IMG/VR virus record: IMGVR_UViG_3300048033_000157
Location: 1 to 34,103 of that record
Origin: a virus
Direction: 5' to 3' (one strand)
Length of the DNA stretch: 34,103 nucleotides
How positions within the stretch are numbered: the stretch's first letter is position 1; each line of letters opens with the position of its first letter. A program made the position numbers and the translations under genes. The notes beneath the pieces were generated by a model. That model ran no database searches. It worked only from the letters and a program-made list of their open reading frames with translations, and had not been told where the DNA came from. Positions 6,154 through 13,168 of this stretch are shown here, piece by piece.

Positions 6154-6458
6154 TGTCGGATCTTGTGTATACAACACATCCTGTCGTTGACAGCTACGCG
6201 CGTGAGGCCGGCATGCTGAGACACCTCGGCGCCAGGTCGGCGAGGCAGGGTAGGCACAACATCTTGTGGTTTGCGTTTGCTGCATGGCAGTCGCGGATAA
6301 AATCTACAGCGACAACAATGCCTTACGTTCTATTTAACATAATAGTTATTATGACGCTACGGTTAAGCCATGCGTTTTGCGCAAACCGACCCCCCCACCC
6401 CCCGCAAAACCGCGCGCCCTTATACCTCTATATTACACCGGAGCTAGAGACACTTTGA
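6153..6458 (+). CDS. Uncertain 101-aa reading frame between the terminase genes
   Basis: ATG at 6153 overlaps the small terminase stop (TGATG), a layout that usually means coupled translation. The first 55 or so residues look protein-like (VVDSYAREAGMLRHLGARSA; ILWFAFAAWQSRIKS). The second half runs through an AT-rich palindrome and a C-tract, giving a proline-rich, unconvincing tail (RPPHPPQNRAP). It could be a real small gene with a variable end, a remnant, or a chance frame over a packaging site. No family is recognised. Confidence 0.35.
   Translation: MSDLVYTTHPVVDSYAREAGMLRHLGARSARQGRHNILWFAFAAWQSRIKSTATTMPYVLFNIIVIMTLRLSHAFCANRPPHPPQNRAPLYLYITPELETL
6338..6353. promoter_or_regulatory. 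AT-rich palindrome upstream of the large terminase
   Basis: CATAATA (6338-6344) and TATTATG (6347-6353) are inverted around two bases. TATTAT on the + strand matches a -10 box at 5/6 but has only a poor -35 (TTACGT with 18 bp spacing). It may be an operator or weak promoter for the terminase large subunit operon. Confidence 0.3.
6374..6410. other. C-rich tract flanked by GTTTTGC/GCAAAAC; possible packaging signal
   Basis: Seven C (6390-6396), one A and six C (6398-6403) form a striking tract. It is flanked by an inverted repeat, GTTTTGC (6374-6380) and GCAAAAC (6404-6410), with a GCGC-rich edge on both sides. It sits between small and large terminase, where pac or cos sites are often found, and where base composition changes. 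The packaging role is inferred; homopolymer lengths here could also suffer sequencing error. Confidence 0.4.
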
Positions 6459-6649
6459 CTTACTCCCTGTCGCCTTCGCAACAAGCCATGCTAGGCCACT
6501 TGGAGGCCTTGAGGGATACTGTTGTTACTGGCCGCAGCGTGTCTGAGCAGATTGAGTCGGCAATATTGCTTATTGATTTGTACGAGGCTATCCTTGAGAG
6601 TAACGAAATATTGATATTCAGAGATCAGAAGAGGGTTACGGAGCATTGA
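6455..6649 (+). CDS. Small helical protein (64 aa) before the large terminase
   Basis: The frame is open from 6377, but the upstream part crosses the C-tract. TTG at 6455 is the most sensible start (GGAG at 6440-6443 and AGAGA at 6446-6450 upstream), giving MTYSLSPSQQ. ATG 6488 is the alternative. The product is acidic and helical (LSPSQQAMLGHLEALRDTVV; EQIESAILLIDLYEAILES). It ends with a TTGA overlap into the large terminase. It could be a packaging accessory, but I recognise no family. Confidence 0.6.
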   Translation: MTYSLSPSQQAMLGHLEALRDTVVTGRSVSEQIESAILLIDLYEAILESNEILIFRDQKRVTEH

Positions 6650-7923
6650 CGCACATTGAGATTCCTTATGAGCCGAGGGAGTTACAGCTACGGTTGCACA
6701 ATGAGATGTCTCAAAAGCGTTGGGGCGTTGTTGTTTGCCACCGCCGCTTTGGCAAAACGGTCTGGGCGATCAACCATGTTTTACGCGATGCCTTGATGTC
6801 TGGGAAAGAGAACCCCCGGTATGCTTATATGGCGCCCACCTATCGTCAGGCAAAGAATGTTGCTTGGGATTATATAAAACAGTTTGCTGGCAAGATCCCG
6901 AATGTTCGGTTTCACGAGACTGAATTGCGTTGTGATTTGCCGAATGGCGCTAGGATCAGCTTGCTTGGCGCTGAGAATCCAGACAGCTTGCGTGGGATTT
7001 ATCTTGACGGTTGTGTTATGGATGAGGTTGCCGACATGCCTGAGAATGTTTTTCCTGAAGTGTTGAGGCCGGCGTTATCTGATCGCAAGGGTTGGTGTGT
7101 GTTTGTCGGGACGCCGAAGGGTCACAATGCTTTTTTTGATAAGTATGAGGAGGCGGCTTCTAATCCTGATTGGTTGGCTGCGGTTTACAAGGCGAGTGAG
7201 ACAGGCTTGCTGGACGATGAGGAATTGTCTGCTGCCAAGTCTATGATGACGCATGACCAGTATCAGCAGGAATTTGAGTGTTCTTGGAATGCGAATGTTC
7301 CTGGTGCTGTTTATGGCAAGGAGATGGAGGTTGCTCAGTTGGATGGGCGGATTTCCAATGTTCCTTATGACCCGAGTGTGCGTGTTGACACTTGGTGGGA
7401 CTTGGGTGTTGGCGACAGCACAGCGATATGGTTTACGCAATCGGTTGGTCGTGCTATACATGTGATAGACTTTTACGAGGCCCGTGGTGAGGGGTTGCCT
7501 CATTACTGCAAAATTTTAACGTCTAAGAACTATTTGTATGGCGACCACAATGCGCCGCACGACATTGAGGTTCGGGAGTTAGGATCTGGGAAGAGCCGGC
7601 GTGAGGTTGCTTGGGACTTGGGTTTGAACTTTCGAGTTGTTCCTAAGTTGCCGATTGAGGATGGCATACATGCGGGTCAGATGTTGATCCCGCGTTTATG
7701 GTTTGACAGGGAGAAGTGCGGGCATGGTTTGGAGTGTTTGCGTCAGTATCATAGAGCGTATAACGAGCGCACTAGGAGCTTTAGGTCTTCGCCTGTCCAT
7801 GATTGGTCGAGCCATGCAGCGGATGCTTTTAGGTATTTGGCAGTTGGTTTGCGAGAAAGCAGGGATCGCATGGCGGTTTCTCAGAAAATGGCGGTAATGG
7901 ATTATGATCCATTTGCGGCGTAA
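6646..7923 (+). CDS. terL: Terminase large subunit
   Basis: The 425-aa packaging motor has an N-terminal ATPase with Walker A HRRFGKT (32-38). An APTYRQAKNVAW segment follows, then Walker B ending VMDE (126-127) and the coupling segment GTPKGHNAFF. The C-terminal RNase H-like nuclease has VDTWWDLGVGDSTAIWF with its first metal aspartate and ends with HAADAFRYLAVG. It cuts and pumps DNA into the prohead through the portal. The start is TTG at 6646, overlapping the previous stop. The first ATG would be residue 21 and would remove the conserved PRELQLRLHN region before the P-loop. Codons here are G- and T-rich, unlike the upstream block. Confidence 0.93.
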   Translation: MTHIEIPYEPRELQLRLHNEMSQKRWGVVVCHRRFGKTVWAINHVLRDALMSGKENPRYAYMAPTYRQAKNVAWDYIKQFAGKIPNVRFHETELRCDLPNGARISLLGAENPDSLRGIYLDGCVMDEVADMPENVFPEVLRPALSDRKGWCVFVGTPKGHNAFFDKYEEAASNPDWLAAVYKASETGLLDDEELSAAKSMMTHDQYQQEFECSWNANVPGAVYGKEMEVAQLDGRISNVPYDPSVRVDTWWDLGVGDSTAIWFTQSVGRAIHVIDFYEARGEGLPHYCKILTSKNYLYGDHNAPHDIEVRELGSGKSRREVAWDLGLNFRVVPKLPIEDGIHAGQMLIPRLWFDREKCGHGLECLRQYHRAYNERTRSFRSSPVHDWSSHAADAFRYLAVGLRESRDRMAVSQKMAVMDYDPFAA

Positions 7924-8368
7924 GTATAGGGAAGCGTCTTCTTTAGACGCTGCGGCTGTGACTGATTTGGCGCAGCAATTTCATTCTCAGTCTTACCAGC
8001 GCGTTATTGATTTCAATTGGGACAAGATGTGCGATTGGGTTGATGACCGTATTTGCAGCGATGATAGTTTAGTTTTGGGGTGTTGGTCTGGCAAAGACCT
8101 TGCCGGCTGCATTATTGGCATGACGCTCAAGCAGCCATATAGCGACACTCTAGTCGCTGCCGATTATATATGGTATGTCAAGCCTGAATATAGAGGCGGC
8201 ATGATTGGTGTCAGGCTTATGAAGATTTTTGAAGATTGGGCGCGGGACGCTGGTGCAAGTCAAATTTTGACAGGTGCGACTTCTGGCGTTAACACTGAAA
8301 GGGGCGCTGCCTTGTTGGGGCGCCTGGGTTATGTTTCTGCGGGAACTTTAACATATAAGGATGTTTAG
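7904..8368 (+). CDS. GNAT-family N-acetyltransferase
   Basis: The 154-aa protein has the GNAT layout. An N-terminal helix is followed by strands LVLGCWSGKDLAGCIIGMTL, then the acetyl-CoA motif YVKPEYRGGMIGVRL (91-105), then an amphipathic helix (FEDWARDAGA). The final strand region ends ALLGRLGYVSAG. In the pyrophosphate loop, RGGMIG has methionine where R-x-x-G-x-G/A expects glycine. The start overlaps the terminase gene by 20 bases. The substrate is unknown. Its place between terminase and portal suggests late expression, so it might modify a virion or host protein. It need not be part of packaging. Confidence 0.82.
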   Translation: MIHLRRKYREASSLDAAAVTDLAQQFHSQSYQRVIDFNWDKMCDWVDDRICSDDSLVLGCWSGKDLAGCIIGMTLKQPYSDTLVAADYIWYVKPEYRGGMIGVRLMKIFEDWARDAGASQILTGATSGVNTERGAALLGRLGYVSAGTLTYKDV

Positions 8369-8370
8369 TT

Positions 8371-8964
8371 ATGGGTGGTCTTTGTGGTGGTGGTGGAAGT
8401 TCTCAACCAAAAAGCGGCAAGAGCCAAGGCGGCGGCGGGAGTGTGTCGGATCTTCCTAAGAACAGTGCGACTGACACTCTTTTAATGGACTTGGGCATTA
8501 AAGAGCAGAATGCTTCTTATCAACGAGACCTGGCTGGTAGGCAAGCGAGAGCAAACGCTGCTACCGCAGACATGATGAAGAACGACAACAATGATTCTTC
8601 TGTTACTGCTGCAACGACTGCTACTACGACTGACACCACAACTGATACAGGCACAGACACAACCACCACGCTTGATACCGGAACTGACACTGATTTGACA
8701 AATGTTGAAACGACCAGCGAAACTACGTTTGGCGGTGGTGACTTTACTGGCAATGCTGGTTCTGGCGCGTCTGTTGGCACTGCTAGTGGTGGTGAGTCAC
8801 AGGCTGCTGCTGCGAGTGCGACTTCTGTTGGCGCTGCTGAAGATGAAGCGATTGACCTTATGAAGAAGGGGCGCCGATCAACTATTCTCACGACACCTGG
8901 CGGTTTGCTTGGGGTTGGTGAAGAAGATGGCAAGACGCGCCGCCGCCGTTCTTTGATTGGATAG
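8371..8964 (+). CDS. Low-complexity Thr/Asp- and Gly-rich protein of the packaging/head operon
   Basis: The 197-aa product starts MGGLCGGGGSSQPKSGKSQ, has a short helical stretch, then a Thr/Asp run of about 40 residues (TTATTTDTTTDTGTDTTTT). A Gly/Ser/Ala-rich part follows, then a conserved-looking basic C-terminus with GRRSTILTTPGGLLG and RRRRSLIG. I remember the STIL..PGG pattern from small phage proteins near the terminase and portal genes, but know no function. The disordered middle and the two small ordered ends suggest a flexible linker or minor virion component. It follows the acetyltransferase by two bases. Confidence 0.7.
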   Translation: MGGLCGGGGSSQPKSGKSQGGGGSVSDLPKNSATDTLLMDLGIKEQNASYQRDLAGRQARANAATADMMKNDNNDSSVTAATTATTTDTTTDTGTDTTTTLDTGTDTDLTNVETTSETTFGGGDFTGNAGSGASVGTASGGESQAAAASATSVGAAEDEAIDLMKKGRRSTILTTPGGLLGVGEEDGKTRRRRSLIG

Positions 8965-8968
8965 AATT

Positions 8969-9184
8969 ATGCTTATTAAGAAAAAGAAACTTGGCAACAT
9001 TGCAGGGATTATGGGCGGTAATGCTGCCCAGCCTGCTGCGTTGATGGGGCAATCGACTGTAGATCCTTTGGAGCGCGCGCAGCAAAAGATGGCTGGTCGG
9101 ACGCAAGGCGGTGCGGTTGAAGGCGTTAAGGACTCCAAGTCGCGTCCTAAGCGCACACTGATGACAAGTTATGGGATGAAATAA
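8969..9184 (+). CDS. Small basic protein upstream of the portal (71 aa)
   Basis: The frame could start at TTG 8957, but ATG 8969 avoids overlapping the previous stop and has a weak GGA upstream. The product is basic (MLIKKKKLGNIAG, SKSRPKRTLMTSYGMK) with an Ala/Gly/Gln-rich middle and no recognisable domain. Its stop overlaps the portal start (TAATG), so it is coupled to portal translation. A minor head protein is plausible but not shown. Confidence 0.65.
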   Translation: MLIKKKKLGNIAGIMGGNAAQPAALMGQSTVDPLERAQQKMAGRTQGGAVEGVKDSKSRPKRTLMTSYGMK

Positions 9185-10785
9185 TGGCAGAAGTAAAACC
9201 CTTAGTCGCTCGGTTAGATAAGCGATACAAGACGTTACAAAGCCAGCGATCCAATTGGGAGTCTCACTGGCAGGAGCTTGCTGATTTTATGTTGCCTCGT
9301 AAGGCAGATATTACCAAGAAACGAACCCAGGGCGACAAGCGCACTGAGATGATTTTTGACGGTACGGCAATTCACGCTGTTGAGTTGTTGGCCTCTTCGT
9401 TGCACGGCATGTTGACTTCGCCAAGTACTCCTTGGTTTTCAATGCGTTACCGCGACACTGCCTTGCAGCGTGACGATGCTGCGAATGAGTGGTTAGAAAT
9501 TTGCATGGATCAGATGTACCAGCATTTCAATCGCTCCAACTTCCAGCAAGAGATCCATGAGCTGTATTATGATTTGGTTGTTTTTGGCACGGGGTCTTTT
9601 TACGTTGAGTCTGAAGGCGATGGCTTGCGGTTTGCGTGTCGCCACATTGCCGAGGTTTGCATAAGCGAAGATCCTAGTGGTAGGGTTGATACTGTTTACC
9701 GCAAGTTCAAGCTGACGGCTCGGGCGATTGCCATGCAGTTTCCTAATGTTAAGATGCCTCGCCAGATAGAAAAAGACTTGAAGGATGATCCATACAAGGA
9801 GCATCAAGTCATTCATGCTGTCTTTCCGCGCGCAGAGGCGTCTGGCAAGTTAGCTAAGAACAAGCCTGTTGCGTCTGTTTATTATTTGGCTGACAATCGT
9901 GAGCTGCTTTCTGAGGGTGGCTTTGACGAATTTCCGTTTATGTGTCCGCGCTTTGTAAAAGACAGCGTTTCTACTTACGGCAGATCGCCGGCGATGACTG
10001 CCTTGCCTGACGTTAAGATGTTGAACAAGATGTCTGAAACCACGATCAAGGCGGCTCAAAAGCAGATTGATCCACCTTTGATGGTTCCAGATGACGGTTT
10101 TATGATGCCTGTGCGTACTACACCAGGCGCGTTAAACTTTTACCGCTCGGGGACACGGGATCGCTTGGAGCCTTTGAACATTGGCGCGAACAATCCTTTG
10201 GGCTTAAACATGGAAGAGCAGCGCCGAAATGCAATCCGTCAAGCTTTTTATGTAGATCAGTTGCTGTTAGGCCAAGGCGCCAACATGACAGCGACTGAGG
10301 TATTGCAGAGGAACGAGGAGAAAATGCGTTTGCTCGGCCCTGTTTTGGGGCGTTTACAAGCCGAGCTTCTCCAGCCGCTGATCGACCGTTCCTTTGCTTT
10401 ACTTCTTCGAGCTGGCTTGCTTCCAGAGCCGCCTGAAGAGCTGCAAGGCAAAAGCATTGATATTGAATACGTTTCTCCACTTGCTAAAGCTCAGAAGCTT
10501 ACAGATCTGCAAGCGATGCTGCGTGGGTTTGAGATCTTGCTGCAAGTTAGTGAGGTTGCGCCTGTTACTGATTACTTGGACGGCGACAAGATGGTTCAGT
10601 ATTTGGTTGAGACAGCAGGCTTGCCGGCTCGGGTCATCAGGGGTTCTGATGAGGTTGAGCAGGTTCGCAAGGAGCAGGCCGAGCAGGCCCAGGTTCAGGA
10701 GCAGATGCAGCGTGAGATGATGGCGTCTGAGGCTGCTGGCAATGTTGCGCCTTTGGTTAAGGCTACTCAGGGTGGTGGTCAATGA
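9184..10785 (+). CDS. Portal (head-to-tail connector) protein
   Basis: At 533 aa this is the length of T7 gp8-like connectors (PF12236-type family). It begins with VARLDKRYKTLQSQRSNWESHWQELADFMLPRKADI, typical of the family: an aromatic, charged first helix, then PR. FDGTAIHAVELLASSLHGMLTSPSTPWFSM follows, another hallmark. The C-terminal third is helical and Gln/Glu-rich (EQVRKEQAEQAQVQEQMQRE), as in the connector crown. It would form the dodecameric vertex through which DNA is packaged. It overlaps the next gene by ATGA. I am confident of the family; the T7-like assembly role is from homology. Confidence 0.92.
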   Translation: MAEVKPLVARLDKRYKTLQSQRSNWESHWQELADFMLPRKADITKKRTQGDKRTEMIFDGTAIHAVELLASSLHGMLTSPSTPWFSMRYRDTALQRDDAANEWLEICMDQMYQHFNRSNFQQEIHELYYDLVVFGTGSFYVESEGDGLRFACRHIAEVCISEDPSGRVDTVYRKFKLTARAIAMQFPNVKMPRQIEKDLKDDPYKEHQVIHAVFPRAEASGKLAKNKPVASVYYLADNRELLSEGGFDEFPFMCPRFVKDSVSTYGRSPAMTALPDVKMLNKMSETTIKAAQKQIDPPLMVPDDGFMMPVRTTPGALNFYRSGTRDRLEPLNIGANNPLGLNMEEQRRNAIRQAFYVDQLLLGQGANMTATEVLQRNEEKMRLLGPVLGRLQAELLQPLIDRSFALLLRAGLLPEPPEELQGKSIDIEYVSPLAKAQKLTDLQAMLRGFEILLQVSEVAPVTDYLDGDKMVQYLVETAGLPARVIRGSDEVEQVRKEQAEQAQVQEQMQREMMASEAAGNVAPLVKATQGGGQ

Positions 10786-10991
10786 AGCAAATAGACGATC
10801 TGAAGTTAGCTTACCGGCGCACCTTTAATACAGAGGATGGCGCAAAAGTTTTAAGTGATCTCAAATCCAGGTTTGGATATGAGACAACCACGTTTTCGGA
10901 CAATCCTTATGAAACTGCATTTAATGAAGGTCAGCGCGCAGCGGTGCTGCTGATTGTCCGTATGCTGACTGAAGAGAAGGAAAAACAATGA
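10782..10991 (+). CDS. Bbp19-like small phage protein
   Basis: The 69-aa protein MKQIDDLKLAYRRTF..EDGAKVLSDLKSRFG...NEGQRAAVLLIVRML fits the short Bbp19-like family of podoviruses (named after Bordetella phage BPP-1). That family has a tyrosine-rich first helix, GxxVLxDL, a variable loop, and an EGQR/EGRR-aVvL helix. Members usually lie between portal and scaffold genes, exactly as here. Their function is not known to me. Both ends overlap neighbouring genes as ATGA. Confidence 0.75.
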   Translation: MKQIDDLKLAYRRTFNTEDGAKVLSDLKSRFGYETTTFSDNPYETAFNEGQRAAVLLIVRMLTEEKEKQ

Positions 10992-11797
10992 GCGAAGAGG
11001 CAATCCAAGACACTGGATCTCAAGAAGTCGCAGGGGGTGCAGAAGCTGCGCCTGTAGGATTTTTGGACAGTTTACCAGAGGATTTGCGTGGCGAGCCGTC
11101 ACTGCGGACGTTTACAGACCCAGCCAGCTTGGCGAAAAGCTATGTAAACGCGCAGCGCATGATTGGCGCTGATAAAATTGCAAAGCCTGGTAAGAGCTGG
11201 ACAGATGACCAGTACAATGAGTTTTATAATTCTGTTGGCCGGCCAGACAGTGCTGACGCTTATGAAATTAACTTAGGCGATGGCATGAACGAAGATGCTA
11301 TCTCTGGCCTTAAACAGGCTATGTGGGAAGCGGGGCTACAGCCGCGGCAGGTAGATCGCATTGCCAAGTTTATCAATGAGACAGGCGAGACATCCAAGGC
11401 AGATGCTCAGAGCCGCTCTGAGAGCGCCGTATATGAGTCAGAGCAAGCTCTGCGGCAAGAGTTCGGCCAAGCGTATGAACAGCGCATAGGAATGGCTCAG
11501 AGCGCCGCTAGGACGCTATTGGGCGAAAAGGGCATGGACATGTTCGAGGATGTGCAGCTTTCGGATGGCCGCATGCTTGGAGATCTCCCAGAAGTTATAA
11601 AAATGTTTTCTGCCTTGGCAGATCAGATTGGAGAGGACAATTTGGTTGGCGAACCAACCGAGCTTGTAATGACCCCAAATGAGGCTCAGTCTCGAATTAC
11701 AGAGATGACTAGACGGGACGGCCCATATTTTGATAAGATGCACCCAGAGCATAGCACATACGTTGAAGAAGTGCTAAGGCTTCGCGAGTATCTTTAG
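10988..11797 (+). CDS. Capsid scaffolding/assembly protein (T7 gp9-like)
   Basis: This 269-aa acidic, helical protein lies directly before the major capsid gene. It has the pattern of podovirus scaffolds: FLDSLPEDLRGEPSLRTF followed by LAKSYVNAQRMIGADKI and KSWTDDQYNEFYNSVGRP. A long Glu/Gln/Ala-rich helical middle comes next, and a C-terminus likely to contact the coat (YVEEVLRLREYL). Scaffold guides prohead assembly and leaves before maturation. The start overlaps the previous stop (ATGA). Confidence 0.85.
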   Translation: MSEEAIQDTGSQEVAGGAEAAPVGFLDSLPEDLRGEPSLRTFTDPASLAKSYVNAQRMIGADKIAKPGKSWTDDQYNEFYNSVGRPDSADAYEINLGDGMNEDAISGLKQAMWEAGLQPRQVDRIAKFINETGETSKADAQSRSESAVYESEQALRQEFGQAYEQRIGMAQSAARTLLGEKGMDMFEDVQLSDGRMLGDLPEVIKMFSALADQIGEDNLVGEPTELVMTPNEAQSRITEMTRRDGPYFDKMHPEHSTYVEEVLRLREYL

Positions 11798-11925
11798 TGG
11801 ATAACCCTTTGGCCCACGACATCAAACCTGTGAGGCAGGTGGACTAACTGGCCTAAGCAGTAGCACGGCCCCGCCAGGGACAACCAAGCGCAGTAACATT
11901 AACTGAACAAAGCTAGGAGGACATC
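11798..11925 (+). promoter_or_regulatory. Structured non-coding leader of the capsid gene
   Basis: There is no substantial gene here. ACCTG and CAGGT pair around five bases (about 11826-11840), and a CCC/GGG mini-hairpin occurs near 11870-11880. A 16-codon frame starting with GTG at 11797, overlapping the scaffold stop, encodes VDNPLAHDIKPVRQVD. It might be a leader peptide or a remnant. The region ends with the best ribosome site in the window, AGGAGG at 11915-11920, five bases before the capsid ATG, fitting a need for very high expression. Confidence 0.5.
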
Positions 11926-12792
11926 ATGTCCACACAAGTAACCACAGCTTTCGTCAATCAGTTTTCGTCAAATATCCAAATGCTGTCTCAGCAAATGGGT
12001 TCTCTGCTGCGCAACGCAGTGGATGTCGAAAGCGTAAACGGCGAAAAAGCATTTTTCGATCAAGTTGGAGCAGCTGCTGCTGTTCTGCGTACAACTCGTC
12101 ACTCAGACACGCCTTTGATTGATACGCCGCACTCACGGCGCATGGTAACTATGGCAGACTACGAATATGCTGACCTGATTGACGATCAGGACAAGGTTCG
12201 TATGCTTGTCGATCCAACGTCCACATATTCCCGTGCCGCTGCGGCTGCTATGGGTCGGGCAACGGATGATGTTATTATCGCTGCGGCTTTGGGCGACTCG
12301 CTCACAGGCAAAGATGGTTCGACAACTACAGGGTTTGACACAACAAACAATCAAATCGCTGCTGGCGCTGCTGGCTTAACATTGGCGAAATTGATTGAAG
12401 CCAAGGAAATCTTGGATTCTGGAAATGTTGATCCATCTATCCCACGTTACATTGCTTGTTCACCTAAGCAGGTCACTGATCTGTTGAACAACACAACTGT
12501 AACTTCAAGCGATTACAACACTGTAAAAGCTTTGGCGATGGGCGAAATCAATACGTTTGTTGGTTTTAACTTTATTGTTTCAAACCGCTTGGGCGTTGAC
12601 TCTTCTTCTGACCGCCGTTGCTTTGCATGGGCTGAAGACGGCATCAAAGTTGCTATGGGTAAAGAACCTACAGCGCGCATTGATGAACGTGCCGACAAGT
12701 CTTACGCAACTCAAGTTTACTACTGCCAAACTCTCGGTGCGACACGCATGGAAGAGTCTAAGGTTGTTGAGCTTTTGTGCGTAGAATCATAA
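11926..12792 (+). CDS. Major capsid protein
   Basis: This 288-aa protein follows the scaffold and a perfect AGGAGG ribosome site, as expected for the most abundant virion protein. It begins TTAFVNQFSSNIQMLSQQMGS with a charged helix, then HSRRMVTMADYEYADLIDD. An Ala-rich helix follows (YSRAAAAAMGRATDDVIIAAA), then an insertion, and a C-terminal domain with CFAWAEDGIKVAMGKEP. This fits the small HK97-fold coat family seen in podoviruses (Phage_capsid_2-like). No N-terminal delta domain for proteolysis is obvious. The hairpin at 12795 follows immediately. Confidence 0.88.
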   Translation: MSTQVTTAFVNQFSSNIQMLSQQMGSLLRNAVDVESVNGEKAFFDQVGAAAAVLRTTRHSDTPLIDTPHSRRMVTMADYEYADLIDDQDKVRMLVDPTSTYSRAAAAAMGRATDDVIIAAALGDSLTGKDGSTTTGFDTTNNQIAAGAAGLTLAKLIEAKEILDSGNVDPSIPRYIACSPKQVTDLLNNTTVTSSDYNTVKALAMGEINTFVGFNFIVSNRLGVDSSSDRRCFAWAEDGIKVAMGKEPTARIDERADKSYATQVYYCQTLGATRMEESKVVELLCVES

Positions 12793-12794
12793 GG

Positions 12795-12822
12795 TTTAAG
12801 GGGCGGTTCGCCGCCCCTTAAA
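12795..12822 (+). terminator. 12-bp hairpin with TTCG loop right after the capsid gene
   Basis: TTTAAGGGGCGG (12795-12806) and CCGCCCCTTAAA (12811-12822) pair perfectly around TTCG, two bases after the capsid stop codon. Only TT follows the stem, so complete termination is unlikely. A partial terminator or 3'-end stabiliser of the capsid mRNA fits better. T7 likewise has its T-phi terminator just after the capsid gene. Confidence 0.75.
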
Positions 12823-12841
12823 TTCACATGGAGAAAGCAGA

Positions 12842-13168
12842 ATGCCTGAGTTTGAGCCTTTTGATCCAAGCAAGCACACTGCGATTGATTTGCCTGGTGG
12901 CCGCAAAGCCACAGAATATTTGGCGTCTGAAAAGTCTCCAGAGGGCAAAGCTTGGAACATTCCACAGATATGGTTTGACACAGAAACAGGTAAGCCGAAA
13001 TTTTTTAAAGGTGACGCGGCCTGGAACGCTGCTCAAGACTATGAAGAAAGAACAGGAAATAAGTTCCCCAGGTATGACACAATTTCCAATGCAGTTAGTG
13101 CTGCAAAGAATATGTCCAACTCTGGTGGTGCGTCAAAGAAAAGCCTTATTAATAGGGGTAGCCAATGA
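12842..13168 (+). CDS. Hypothetical protein between capsid and tail tube A (108 aa)
   Basis: ATG at 12842 follows GGAGAAAG with suitable spacing; a second frame starting at 12828 is rejected. The product (MPEFEPFDPSKHTAIDLPGG, IPQIWFDTETGKPKFFKGDAAWNAAQDYEERTG) is polar with many aromatics and a Ser/Asn-rich tail. The position between capsid and tail tube suggests a head decoration or head-completion protein. No homology is recalled. It overlaps the next start by ATGA. Confidence 0.7.
   Translation: MPEFEPFDPSKHTAIDLPGGRKATEYLASEKSPEGKAWNIPQIWFDTETGKPKFFKGDAAWNAAQDYEERTGNKFPRYDTISNAVSAAKNMSNSGGASKKSLINRGSQ

Noticed and set aside
6153-6460. tRNA gene in the terminase gap
   Set aside because: Small hairpins such as CTGTC/GACAG exist, but no T-arm consensus, acceptor pairing or anticodon arm could be assembled.
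8520-8933. Minus-strand Val/Ser-rich frame opposite the Thr/Asp protein
   Set aside because: A mirror of the low-complexity ACN/GAC codons on the + strand.
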